Shown: positions 1 through 8,825 of the stretch, piece after piece
How positions within the stretch are numbered: position 1 is the stretch's first letter
How the letters are laid out: the number at the start of each line of letters is the position of its first letter
DNA from: JBBQFC01 sp038321615
Lineage (GTDB): Bacteria > Bacteroidota > Bacteroidia > Flavobacteriales_D > Cryomorphaceae
DNA length: 64,000 nt
Direction of reading: 5' to 3'
Assembly: GCA_038321615.1 (NCBI GenBank)
Contig: JBBQFC010000005.1
Span: forward strand, 1 to 64,000
Notes under the pieces: model-generated
The model's input: only the letters and a program-made list of their open reading frames with translations
Database searches by the model: none
What the model was told of the DNA's origin: nothing
Position numbers and translations under genes: made by a program

Positions 1-174
1 GAAAAGGAAACCGACCGCAATAAAGATTTGGGCGACGAAATGGCCGACGTGCTATGGGTATTAGTTTGTTTGGCCAATCAAACAGGCGTAGACCTTGAAG
101 CGGCGATGCGAAAAAACTTCGAAAAGAAAACGGAGCGAGACAGGGATCGCCATCGGAATAACCCAAAGCTTTGA
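1..174 (+). CDS. MazG-type nucleotide pyrophosphohydrolase, C-terminal part
   Basis: The window opens inside this gene; 57 residues remain before the TGA. The fragment contains LGDEMADVLWVL followed by LANQTGVDLEAAM. This matches the last helices of the MazG/dCTPase fold, where the ExxD pair (here EMAD) helps bind the metal that activates water to split nucleoside triphosphates into monophosphate and pyrophosphate. The small single-domain Bacteroidota members are about 110 residues, so roughly half is missing upstream. The highly charged tail (KKTERDRDRHR) is also usual for them. Substrate cannot be told from this part; house-cleaning of non-canonical nucleotides is the family role. Confidence 0.8.
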   Translation, partial: EKETDRNKDLGDEMADVLWVLVCLANQTGVDLEAAMRKNFEKKTERDRDRHRNNPKL

Positions 175-300
175 CAAAAAATGGCGTCCTTCACAAAGGT
201 TTTCTATCTTGCCCAAGAAAATTTAATTTGATAAACAAGATTAATTTTCAGAACCTAAATTGATTCAAATGAAAGTCCATCTTTTTTCACAAATTAATTT

Positions 301-1059
301 ATGAATCACTTGTTTAACCTTGTAAATTGGGGTAAATATTTCCGCACAGGGATGCGTTTCTACACCAATCTCCATTATACCGATGCCCGCGCGAAAGATG
401 CCCGCGAGAATACCAAAGAACCATCGCGTACCGCGGTGCTCAATTTTTTACTTGCTTCTTTTGAGCGCACCACGAATTACCTTGAGATCGGGGTGCGCAA
501 TCCCGATTCGAACTACAATCACATTATCGCCGGCACAAAACACTCCGTAGATCCCGGTGTGGAATTTGAAGAAAACCCGGTAGATTTTAAACTTACCAGC
601 GATGCTTTTTTTGAAGCAGTTCGCTCCGGAAAAATTCTCTCGAAAGACGTGAAGTTTGATGTCATTTTCGTTGATGGTTTACACCTTGCCGAGCAGGTAG
701 ATCGCGATATTATAAATGCGCTTAGTTTTATTGCCAACGATGGATTTGTGGTGCTGCATGATTGCAATCCGCCCACCGAGTGGCACGCCCGCACCACGTA
801 CGAATATCATTTTACCCCGGCTCGCGGCAGTTGGAATGGCACTACTTGGAAGGCATTTCAGAAATGGCGCTTCAATCCCGACGTTTACTCCTGCTGCATT
901 GACACCGATTTCGGGGTGGGTGTCCTCGCAAAAACTCGGAAAATCGGGGATAGCATTCCGAAAAGCAATGACTTTTATGAATATTCGGAACTCGAAAAAA
1001 CCCGTGTGAAATCGCTGAATCTCACCAGATTTGAAGATTTTAAACGCAATTTTGTCTAA
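301..1059 (+). CDS. class I SAM-dependent methyltransferase (Methyltransf_24-like)
   Basis: A 252-residue cytosolic protein without signal peptide or membrane segment. YLEIGVR at residues 60-66 is the SAM-binding loop, DVIFVDGLH at 120-128 is the region after the fourth strand, and FVVLHDCNPP at 149-158 is typical of the Methyltransf_24 family. In Bacteroidota such proteins often sit near glycan or cell-surface genes, but here the neighbours are a MazG fragment and malic enzyme, so the substrate is unknown. It starts at an ATG after an AT-rich 126-nt spacer and runs convergently into maeB. Only 11 nt separate the two stop codons, and both lie in a small hairpin. Confidence 0.85.
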   Translation: MNHLFNLVNWGKYFRTGMRFYTNLHYTDARAKDARENTKEPSRTAVLNFLLASFERTTNYLEIGVRNPDSNYNHIIAGTKHSVDPGVEFEENPVDFKLTSDAFFEAVRSGKILSKDVKFDVIFVDGLHLAEQVDRDIINALSFIANDGFVVLHDCNPPTEWHARTTYEYHFTPARGSWNGTTWKAFQKWRFNPDVYSCCIDTDFGVGVLAKTRKIGDSIPKSNDFYEYSELEKTRVKSLNLTRFEDFKRNFV

Positions 1060-1074
1060 GTATTCAATACTTAG
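1056..1074. other. small hairpin spanning two convergent stop codons
   Basis: Arms CTAAGTAT and ATACTTAG flank a 3-nt loop. The arms include the stop codons of the methyltransferase (+) and maeB (-). It is AT-rich and has no U tract, so it is at best a weak bidirectional end. Confidence 0.4.
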
Positions 1075-3368
1075 CTTGAAGGCAAGGCTGACTTAACCTT
1101 CTGAGCATCGATTACCGCAAGAGTCGCCATATTTACGATTTCGCGCACGCTGCTGCCCATTTGCAATACATGCGCAGGTTTGTCGAGCCCAATAAGCACA
1201 GGCCCAATAGCTTCTACGGCTCCGTACGTTTGAACCAATTTATAAGCAATATTTCCAGAAGCCAAATCTGGGAAAATGAGCACGTTCGGCTTATTCCCGA
1301 CAAGTGTGCTGAATGGAAAGACTTCCGAAAGTAGGGTATTGTCCATGGCGAAATTGGCCTGCATCTCTCCATCTACAATCAAGTCGGGATAGTCGCGCCG
1401 TAAAATTTCGGTAGCCTTTTGCATTTTAGTCGGGATAGCTCCTTTATGCGAACCAAAATTGGAATAACTCAAAAGGGCAATTTTTGGTTCAATGCCCATT
1501 CTGCGGATGGATTTGGACGTATTGCATACAATCTCCACGATATCATCGACTGTCGGGTCGGTATTGATCGTAGTATCGGCCAAAAATAAGGGGCCGTCCT
1601 TGGTAAGCAGTATGTACAATCCGGCGAGTTTATTCACTGTTTTTCGCCTGCCAATTACCTCGAGTACAGGTCGAATGGCAGACGGATATTTTTGCGAAAG
1701 CCCTGTGAGCATCGTGTCGGCGTCGCCATTCTTTACCATCATCGCGCTGAAATAGCCCGAGGTAATCATGTGCCGGCGTGCCTCGTATTCCGATATTCCT
1801 TTTCTTTTACGCGCATCGTAGAACTTTGCGGCATAATCGGCCACCATTTCCGGATGTTCTTGAATATCGATTATTCGGATGCCGTCGAGGCTCAAAGCGT
1901 ATTGCTCCACCGCTTCTTCAATTTTGGCGCGTCGGCCTATCACCATGGGAAAAGCAATTCCGTCATCGGCCAGGATTTGAGCCGCTTTCAGGGTTTTGTA
2001 CGATTCTCCATCCGTGAATACAATCCGTTTTGGATCTGATTTGGCCTTGTGCATGGAGAGCCGCATAAATTTATCGTCTCGCCCCAATTTGGCTATCAAC
2101 TCGTCTTTGTAAGCCTTCCAGTCGGTGATGGGTTTGCGCGCTACACCGCTTTCAATTGCAGCTTTGGCCACAGCCGGAGCCACCGTGGTGATAAGCCTTG
2201 GATCGAATGGTTTCGGAATGATATATTCCTTCCCAAATGCCAAACCCCGTTGATTGTAAGCCAAATTGACCACTTCGGGAACTGGTTCTTTTGCCAATCC
2301 GGCAATTGCATAGATCGCAGCAAGCTTCATGGCTTCGTTGATCTTGCTAGACCGCACGTCGAGTGCTCCGCGAAATATATAGGGAAAGCCGAGTACATTA
2401 TTAACCTGGTTGGGATGATCCGACCGGCCTGTGGCCATGATAATATCTTTTCGCGAATCGACGGCCAATTGATACTCGATTTCTGGATCGGGATTGGCAA
2501 GGGCGAATACAATAGGGTTGGGAGCCATACCCTGAAGCATAGCCGGAGTGAGAATATTTCCTTTCGAAAGACCAACGAATACGTCGGCTCCAACTAAGGC
2601 TTCGTGGAGTGTGCGCAATTTGGTATTCCGTGCGAAGATTTGTTTTTCGGCATTTAGATCATCACGCTCTTTATGTATTACTCCTTTGCTGTCGAGCATC
2701 AGGAGATTCTCTGGCTTTACGCCCAAAGTGATATAAACCGTAGCGCAGGATATGGCGCTGGCGCCTGCCCCATTAAATACCACTTTCACCTCTTCCATGT
2801 TTTTCCCAGCCACTTCCACGGCATTGAGCAAGGCGGCACCTGTAATAATGGCGGTGCCGTGTTGATCGTCGTGCATCACAGGTATGTCGAGCTCGTCACG
2901 CAGGCGTCGTTCTATTTCAAAGCAATCGGGAGCTTTGATATCTTCGAGGTTAATACCACCGAAAGTTGGAGCGAGGATCTTCACCGTTTCAATGAATTTC
3001 TCTGGATCTGTGGTGTCGAGCTCCAAGTCGAAAACGTCGATATCGGCGAAGATTTTAAATAGTACGCCTTTTCCTTCCATTACTGGTTTCGATGCGAGCG
3101 GGCCAATATCGCCAAGGCCCAGCACGGCCGTGCCGTTGCTAATCACCGCCACCAAATTCGACTTGGCGGTGTATTGGTAAGCCGCTTCCGGGTTTTTGTA
3201 TATTTCTAAGCAAGGCTCTGCTACCCCCGGCGAGTATGCAATCGATAAATCTCGTTGACTATTGCTAGGCTTGGTAGGAACCACTTCTATTTTTCCCGGA
3301 CGGGGACTTTCGTGGTAGGCTAAAATATCGCTGCGTCTTATTTCTTCTTTCTTGCTCGTTTTAGACAT
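1071..3368 (-). CDS. maeB: NADP-dependent malic enzyme with phosphotransacetylase-like C-terminal domain
   Basis: 765 residues, the normal length of MaeB-type malic enzymes. These oxidatively decarboxylate malate to pyruvate and make NADPH. The N-terminal catalytic half (about 20-420) shows [15 protein letters not shown] near 75-89, EDIKAP at 142-147 with metal/malate ligands, MHDDQHGTA at 165-173, and the nucleotide-binding turn VFNGAGASA at 197-205. From about residue 440 the protein continues as a phosphate acetyltransferase-like domain ([10 protein letters not shown] onward). In this family that domain is regarded as regulatory, sensing acetyl-CoA, rather than a working transacetylase. 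It is monocistronic, ends convergently with the methyltransferase, and is separated from atpC by a terminator. Confidence 0.95.
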   Translation of the reverse strand: MSKTSKKEEIRRSDILAYHESPRPGKIEVVPTKPSNSQRDLSIAYSPGVAEPCLEIYKNPEAAYQYTAKSNLVAVISNGTAVLGLGDIGPLASKPVMEGKGVLFKIFADIDVFDLELDTTDPEKFIETVKILAPTFGGINLEDIKAPDCFEIERRLRDELDIPVMHDDQHGTAIITGAALLNAVEVAGKNMEEVKVVFNGAGASAISCATVYITLGVKPENLLMLDSKGVIHKERDDLNAEKQIFARNTKLRTLHEALVGADVFVGLSKGNILTPAMLQGMAPNPIVFALANPDPEIEYQLAVDSRKDIIMATGRSDHPNQVNNVLGFPYIFRGALDVRSSKINEAMKLAAIYAIAGLAKEPVPEVVNLAYNQRGLAFGKEYIIPKPFDPRLITTVAPAVAKAAIESGVARKPITDWKAYKDELIAKLGRDDKFMRLSMHKAKSDPKRIVFTDGESYKTLKAAQILADDGIAFPMVIGRRAKIEEAVEQYALSLDGIRIIDIQEHPEMVADYAAKFYDARKRKGISEYEARRHMITSGYFSAMMVKNGDADTMLTGLSQKYPSAIRPVLEVIGRRKTVNKLAGLYILLTKDGPLFLADTTINTDPTVDDIVEIVCNTSKSIRRMGIEPKIALLSYSNFGSHKGAIPTKMQKATEILRRDYPDLIVDGEMQANFAMDNTLLSEVFPFSTLVGNKPNVLIFPDLASGNIAYKLVQTYGAVEAIGPVLIGLDKPAHVLQMGSSVREIVNMATLAVIDAQKVKSALPSS

Positions 3369-3482
3369 AAGGTGATCTTTGGAATAAGCGGGTCAAAGTG
3401 TAATTGCGACGTAAAGGTAGTTTCTAAAATGAAAGATGGATTTTCTGGCAGACCCTATTTGCGCCATTTGGCTAAGGAAAAC

Positions 3483-3519
3483 GCAAAAAAAATAGCCATG
3501 AGCAAGGCTCACGGCTATT
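3483..3519 (-). terminator. rho-independent terminator of atpDC
   Basis: On the minus strand, arms aatagccgtgagc and gctcatggctatt (one G-U pair) enclose a 3-nt loop and are followed by eight T. It lies 19 nt past the atpC stop. The G-U pair forms only in minus-strand RNA, which fixes the orientation. Confidence 0.85.
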
Positions 3520-3537
3520 TATTTTCATTGGGGAATT

Positions 3538-3774
3538 CTACTCGGCGAGAATGATCAACTTATTATTTTGCACCTCGGCTACTCCACCATTAATCTCGTA
3601 AGTTGTTACGCTATTGTTGGTGTCGGTCACTTTAACGATGCCTTTTTTCAAAGCCGAAATCAGGGGAGCGTGGTTATTTAATATTCCCAAACTACCATCT
3701 ATTCCAGGTACGGTTACTGCTTTCGCATCGCCGGAAAACAAAGACTTATCGGGAGTGATGATTTCTACACGCAT
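3538..3774 (-). CDS. atpC: F1 ATP synthase epsilon subunit
   Basis: 78 residues, corresponding only to the N-terminal beta-sandwich of epsilon (IITPDKSLFSGDAKAVTVPGIDG, then GILNNHAPLI). The two-helix C-terminal hairpin that brakes ATP hydrolysis in E. coli is absent; such short epsilon subunits are usual in Bacteroidota. It couples the central stalk to the c-ring. It follows atpD with 2 nt between stop and start, so the two are clearly co-transcribed. The rest of the ATP synthase genes are not in the window, consistent with the split atp arrangement of this phylum. Confidence 0.95.
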   Translation of the reverse strand: MRVEIITPDKSLFSGDAKAVTVPGIDGSLGILNNHAPLISALKKGIVKVTDTNNSVTTYEINGGVAEVQNNKLIILAE

Positions 3775-3776
3775 GC

Positions 3777-5306
<1,530 letters not shown>

Positions 5307-5328
5307 CTAGGGTCGAAATTTCGCGCTG

Positions 5329-5336
5329 CAAAACTA
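5329..5336 (-). promoter_or_regulatory. probable -7 box of atpDC
   Basis: TAGTTTTG on the minus strand fits the Bacteroidota TAnnTTTG consensus and lies 46 nt before the atpD ATG. No TTG is seen at the right distance for a -33 box. Confidence 0.4.
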
Positions 5337-5646
5337 AGATTAAATCTTAACCTGAGGCCGATTATTGTCCGGGGATTTTGATTTTTGTCAAAGTTCTTGT
5401 ACAAGGCGGTTTTTCAGAGCTTTAGTGGGCTAATGGGCGGAGGTGCAAGGGTGATGATTGGCTTTTGGGAAAAAGAATGTGATTTTTTTTTGGAGCAAGA
5501 CGCCAAGCGAAAGAATCGGTCAAAATCGAGCATCGCAAAGTCAGGAATCTTGAACATAACCCTTACTTAAAAACAATCTGAATACTTAAGAATATTCGCA
5601 AGCAGTTTCTCGGTTAACCCAATGCCTCGACCTTGTTTTATTTCTA

Positions 5647-5654
5647 TACTTTTG
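5647..5654 (+). promoter_or_regulatory. probable -7 box of ribF
   Basis: TACTTTTG fits the consensus and lies 70 nt before the ribF start. The -33 box is not recognisable. Confidence 0.4.
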
Positions 5655-5724
5655 GAGCGGTCGTGTTGCCACTCCCAAGGCAGTTATCGACCCACTCACC
5701 TGCTTAATTGCCGCATTAAAAGCT

Positions 5725-6663
5725 TTGAAAGTATATCGCGACTACGCCAACTACGTGCCCAGCCAACCGGCGATAGTTACTGTCGGAACTTTTGACGGAG
5801 TTCATATCGGTCATCAAAAAATACTGAGTCGAATTGCCGAATTGGCCAAAACTGGTGGCATGCAGTCCGTATTGCTCACGTTTTTCCCGCATCCGCGAAT
5901 GGTGCTATTCCCCGACGATAACGACTTACGCCTGCTGAGCACAATGGACGAAAAGATTGAGCTTGTGCGTAAATTGGGTATCGAACATCTTATTATTCAC
6001 CCCTTCTCTAAGGCATTCAGCCGGATGAGCGCAGAGGCCTACGTTGAAGAAATATTGGTTCAGGGGCTTAATGTTCGCACGTTAGTAATAGGCCACGATC
6101 ACCACTTTGGTCGAAATAGGGAAGGAAATCTGGAAGAGCTCACTCGCCTTTCAGAGGCTCATGGCTTTGAGTTAGAAGAGATTCCTGCTCAGGAAATTAG
6201 CGCGGTGAATGTAAGTTCCACTAAAATCAGGCAGTCACTCGCCGATGGGGATATTGCAAAAGCCAATAGCTTTTTGGGTTACCCTTACGGCTTTCAGGGA
6301 CGGGTTGTCGCAGGCAATCAATTGGGGCGGACCCTCGGTTTTCCTACAGCCAATCTTCAGGCGGTTGAGCCGCTGAAGCGCATTCCGGCACAGGGAGCCT
6401 ATGCCGGCCTGGTCAAAGTAGAGAGTGCTACCTATCAAGCCATGATTAATATTGGAGTGCGTCCTACCATTGGCCAAAATTTCACGACCACCATCGAAGT
6501 GCATTTGCTTGATTTTGATGGCGATCTCTATGGCAAAACGCTCTCCATCGATTTCTACCACCGACTTCGACCCGAGATAAAATTTGAAAATACGGAGCGT
6601 CTGAAAGAACAGCTCTCTAAAGATGCAGCACATGCCAAAAGCCTTCTGGATTCTCTCGCTTAG
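5725..6663 (+). CDS. ribF: bifunctional riboflavin kinase / FAD synthetase
   Basis: 312 residues, the standard RibF length. The N-terminal FMN adenylyltransferase domain has GTFDGVHIGHQ at 21-31 (nucleotidyltransferase HxGH motif) and a later SSTKIRQSL. The C-terminal riboflavin kinase domain starts near 185 and contains GRTLGFPTANL at about 202-212, with the PTAN metal/ATP motif. The start is TTG: the protein needs its usual beginning (MKVYRDY), and no ATG lies upstream in frame nearby. It makes FMN and FAD for, among others, the electron-transfer flavoprotein and flavin reductase in this window. Its 3' end overlaps the following leucine-rich gene by 32 nt. Confidence 0.96.
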   Translation: MKVYRDYANYVPSQPAIVTVGTFDGVHIGHQKILSRIAELAKTGGMQSVLLTFFPHPRMVLFPDDNDLRLLSTMDEKIELVRKLGIEHLIIHPFSKAFSRMSAEAYVEEILVQGLNVRTLVIGHDHHFGRNREGNLEELTRLSEAHGFELEEIPAQEISAVNVSSTKIRQSLADGDIAKANSFLGYPYGFQGRVVAGNQLGRTLGFPTANLQAVEPLKRIPAQGAYAGLVKVESATYQAMINIGVRPTIGQNFTTTIEVHLLDFDGDLYGKTLSIDFYHRLRPEIKFENTERLKEQLSKDAAHAKSLLDSLA

Positions 6664-7162
6664 TTGTTTCCTCCTTGCTCAGGCGGCTTGCTGTCAAGCG
6701 CCATGCGATAATAACTCCCTGTCCATAAGGATTAAGAAAGGCCGGGAAGCTGATTTAAATTTGCTCTGCTCCTGCGATTCGTTGGAAGTGTTAGATCTGT
6801 CTCGATTGGCCATCAATACTTTACCAAGCTGTATTTTTGATCTTCCGGCTTTAGAAAAACTCAATCTTTCCAAAACGGGAATACGCGAATTACCGTCTGC
6901 TATTTTGAAAATGGAAAAGCTCGAAGTGCTCAATCTTTCGAATACTGCGCTCCAAATTCTTCCTGAAGAATTGGCTCATTTATCTAATTTGCGGACGCTC
7001 ATCTTAAAAGGGACGCAGGTCAATGTGTTGCCTTCGGGATTGGACCGACTCCAAAAAATTGATATGCGCTATATTGATTTTACCCGCGAAGAGCAGCGCA
7101 ACATCCGAGCTCAATACCCGAATGCAGAAATTTTTCTTTCATCGCCCTGTCATTGCAACTAA
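6632..7162 (+). CDS. small secreted leucine-rich-repeat protein
   Basis: 176 residues from the ATG at 6632; an ATG 9 nt upstream is equally possible. A signal peptide (FWILSLSCFLLAQAACC) may be a lipoprotein signal with Cys as acceptor. It is followed by about five leucine-rich repeats of roughly 23 residues, for example LEVLDLSRLAINTLPSCI, LEKLNLSKTGIRELPSAI and LEVLNLSNTALQILPEEL. Several cysteines in the N-terminal cap and the CHC tail suggest disulfides, fitting export. It overlaps ribF and abuts the thiamine-binding gene with no spacer, so it is co-transcribed, but its role is unknown. LRR domains usually bind other proteins. Confidence 0.75.
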   Translation: MPKAFWILSLSCFLLAQAACCQAPCDNNSLSIRIKKGREADLNLLCSCDSLEVLDLSRLAINTLPSCIFDLPALEKLNLSKTGIRELPSAILKMEKLEVLNLSNTALQILPEELAHLSNLRTLILKGTQVNVLPSGLDRLQKIDMRYIDFTREEQRNIRAQYPNAEIFLSSPCHCN

Positions 7163-7447
7163 ATGAAAACCATGAATGCCACTATTGAGATCACCATGTA
7201 TCCGCTTCGAACCGATTACGAAGATCAAGTACTCCACTTCCTTAGCATCCTTCGAAAGGAAGGCGATTTCGAGATAAACGTCAATGCCATGAGCACCCAG
7301 GTTAAAGGCGATTATCGACTAATTTTTTCGGCCATTCAGGCGGCTATCGAAGCCGTGTATAGCGATGAGATCAAGGCAGCCTTCGTCCTGAAAATTCTGC
7401 CGGGAGCACTTAACTTAAAGCCCGATTTTACGGAGTTGTACGGATAA
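7163..7447 (+). CDS. YkoF / MTH1187-type thiamine-binding small protein
   Basis: 94 residues forming one ferredoxin-like module: IEITMYPLRTDYEDQV, then NAMSTQVKGDYRLIFSAIQAAIEA, then AAFVLKILPGAL. The strand beginning with MYPL and the MSTQV-x-GDY segment are typical of the YkoF/DUF77 thiamine or hydroxymethylpyrimidine binding family. The assignment is from memory of the family pattern. It starts immediately after the LRR stop codon and is followed at 53 nt by the PnuC-type transporter. With the TPP riboswitch 1.2 kb downstream, context supports binding of thiamine or a precursor. Confidence 0.7.
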   Translation: MKTMNATIEITMYPLRTDYEDQVLHFLSILRKEGDFEINVNAMSTQVKGDYRLIFSAIQAAIEAVYSDEIKAAFVLKILPGALNLKPDFTELYG

Positions 7448-7500
7448 TTTGGGATGAATATCAAGGTGCCAAGATCATTTCCAAGCTGTAATTTACTGCT

Positions 7501-8103
7501 GTGAGCGAAGCCTCCATAGTTGAAATTTGGGCTAAAATCGGCTGGGTCGAAGCAGCGGCGGTGGTTTGTAATGTTTGTTACGTCATTTTGGCCGTGCGTC
7601 GCAATATCTGGTGCTGGCCCTTTGGCATCATGGCGTCCGTTTTAAGTGTTTTTCTATTCCTTGCCGGAGCGCTCTATGCCGAAACTGCCCTGTTTGTTTT
7701 TTATATCGCCATGGGTTTCTACGGCTGGTGGCAGTGGGGCTTAAGCCGAAGCGCTGGTGTCATCATGGTCCAAACCAAAAATTGGAGTTGGCATTTTACC
7801 ATACTCTGCTTTGGTTGGATGTCTACTGTAATCACTGGTTGGATGCTCCAGCGATATACCGATGCATTCATGCCTTATTTGGACGCTTGCACCACCGTCT
7901 TCGCTATTATTGCCACCTGGCTAACCGCTCGAAAGATTCTGGCCAATTGGTTGTATTGGATCGCTGTGAACAGCCTTGGCATCTACCTTTACCAAAGTCG
8001 CGGATTTTTCTTGTATGCGGTTTTGGCGCTCTTTTTTACCGCGATGTCGATTTATGGGTTTTATGCGTGGCGAAAGGCGCTGAGTAATAATCAAATTCTA
8101 TGA
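7501..8103 (+). CDS. pnuT: PnuC-family vitamin transporter, probably thiamine (PnuT-like)
   Basis: 200 residues with about seven membrane segments and a GTG start. NIWCWPFGIMASVLSVFLF and YAETALFVFYIAMGFYGWWQW are the hallmark PnuC segments, rich in Trp and Tyr that stack on the vitamin. PnuC carries nicotinamide riboside, while PnuT members carry thiamine; sequence alone does not separate them here. The neighbours (thiamine-binding protein, TPP riboswitch, TonB receptor) favour thiamine, while the NadR-like kinase next door keeps nicotinamide riboside open. Transport is energy-independent facilitation followed by trapping through phosphorylation. The stop overlaps the kinase start as ATGA, so the two are translationally coupled. 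Confidence 0.82.
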   Translation: MSEASIVEIWAKIGWVEAAAVVCNVCYVILAVRRNIWCWPFGIMASVLSVFLFLAGALYAETALFVFYIAMGFYGWWQWGLSRSAGVIMVQTKNWSWHFTILCFGWMSTVITGWMLQRYTDAFMPYLDACTTVFAIIATWLTARKILANWLYWIAVNSLGIYLYQSRGFFLYAVLALFFTAMSIYGFYAWRKALSNNQIL

Positions 8104-8624
8104 TAAGAGTGGCAATTACAGGGCCGGAAAGCAGCGGTAAATCGGAGTTGGCTGTGGAGCTGTCAAGATATTTTATAGCCCCATTTGCACACGAATATGC
8201 CCGCGAATACTTATCAAAAAGAGGCGGTAAGTATGCTCTGAAAGATTTAGATGCCATTGCCGCTGGCCAATTGCGGTACGAGGTACGCGCCGTTGCGAAG
8301 GCCAGCAAGATTTGTTTTTTTGATACGGATATGTTGGTTATGGAAGTTTGGTCTGAATTTCGGTTTGGGAAAGTAAGTCCCTTTATACAGAAAGCGATGG
8401 ATAGTCCATTCTACAGCCTTCACCTGCTTTGCTACCCTGATTTAGAATGGACCGATGATGCGCTGCGCGAGAGTCCCGATCTGTCGGAAAGGTTGGAACT
8501 ATTTCAATTGTATGAAGCAAAATTGAAGGAGGTCAATGTCCCTTATTTCATTGTGAAAGGTAAAGGGAAACATCGATGGCACGCGGCAGCGGATTGGATA
8601 AAAGAAATTCTTGGAAAGAATTAA
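8100..8624 (+). CDS. NadR-like P-loop kinase, candidate thiamine or nucleoside-vitamin kinase
   Basis: 174 residues. ITGPESSGKSELAVEL near residues 5-20 is a P-loop very like that of the NadR ribosylnicotinamide kinase domain. HEYAREYL at about 31-38, FFDTDMLVMEVW (Walker B-like) and the LRESP segment also match that family. There is no adenylyltransferase or DNA-binding domain, so this is not full NadR. Coupled (ATGA) to the PnuC-type transporter, it is well placed to trap the imported vitamin by phosphorylation. Two readings are possible: ribosylnicotinamide kinase, or a thiamine kinase serving the riboswitch-controlled locus. I favour thiamine from context, but this is inference. Confidence 0.8.
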   Translation: MIRVAITGPESSGKSELAVELSRYFIAPFAHEYAREYLSKRGGKYALKDLDAIAAGQLRYEVRAVAKASKICFFDTDMLVMEVWSEFRFGKVSPFIQKAMDSPFYSLHLLCYPDLEWTDDALRESPDLSERLELFQLYEAKLKEVNVPYFIVKGKGKHRWHAAADWIKEILGKN

Positions 8625-8626
8625 CC

Positions 8627-8658
8627 TTGCTCAATTATCTGAAAAGTATTTACATTTG
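8627..8658 (+). promoter_or_regulatory. promoter of the riboswitch-TonB receptor transcript
   Basis: TTG at 8627-8629 and TACATTTG at 8651-8658, 21 nt apart (slightly long). Predicted initiation near 8665 would place the RNA 5' end exactly at the first riboswitch stem. Confidence 0.5.
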
Positions 8659-8661
8659 ACC

Positions 8662-8785
8662 CATCTCTCAGGGGTGCCTATATCGGCGATTCAAACGAGA
8701 ATCTTCGACAGGCTGAGAACATACCCTACAAGCCACTTCACAGCGCTTGTGCACCTGATCCGGTTAATACCGGCGTAGGGAGAAA
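8662..8785 (+). promoter_or_regulatory. TPP riboswitch (THI element)
   Basis: The conserved core is present in order: GGGGTGCC at 8671-8678, GGCTGAGA at 8711-8718, then CACCTGATCCGGTTAATACC and GGCGTAGGGA. The last two blocks form the P4/P5 side that binds the pyrophosphate of thiamine pyrophosphate. The outer stem pairs TCTC near 8665 with GAGA near 8780. The segment between GGGGTGCC and GGCTGAGA holds the variable P3 arm. It lies 40 nt before the TonB receptor, so high TPP should shut off receptor synthesis. No clear terminator follows, which suggests control of translation. Confidence 0.95.
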
Positions 8786-8825
8786 TTGACGCGACGGACG
8801 ATTTCCGTTCTTCAAACTTACCGTG

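Noticed and set aside
2049..2597. 182-codon plus-strand frame opposite malic enzyme
   Set aside because: Antisense shadow; all motifs are on the minus strand.
5385..5570. 61-codon open frame between atpD and ribF
   Set aside because: TTG start, no family resemblance, lies among promoter elements; likely chance.
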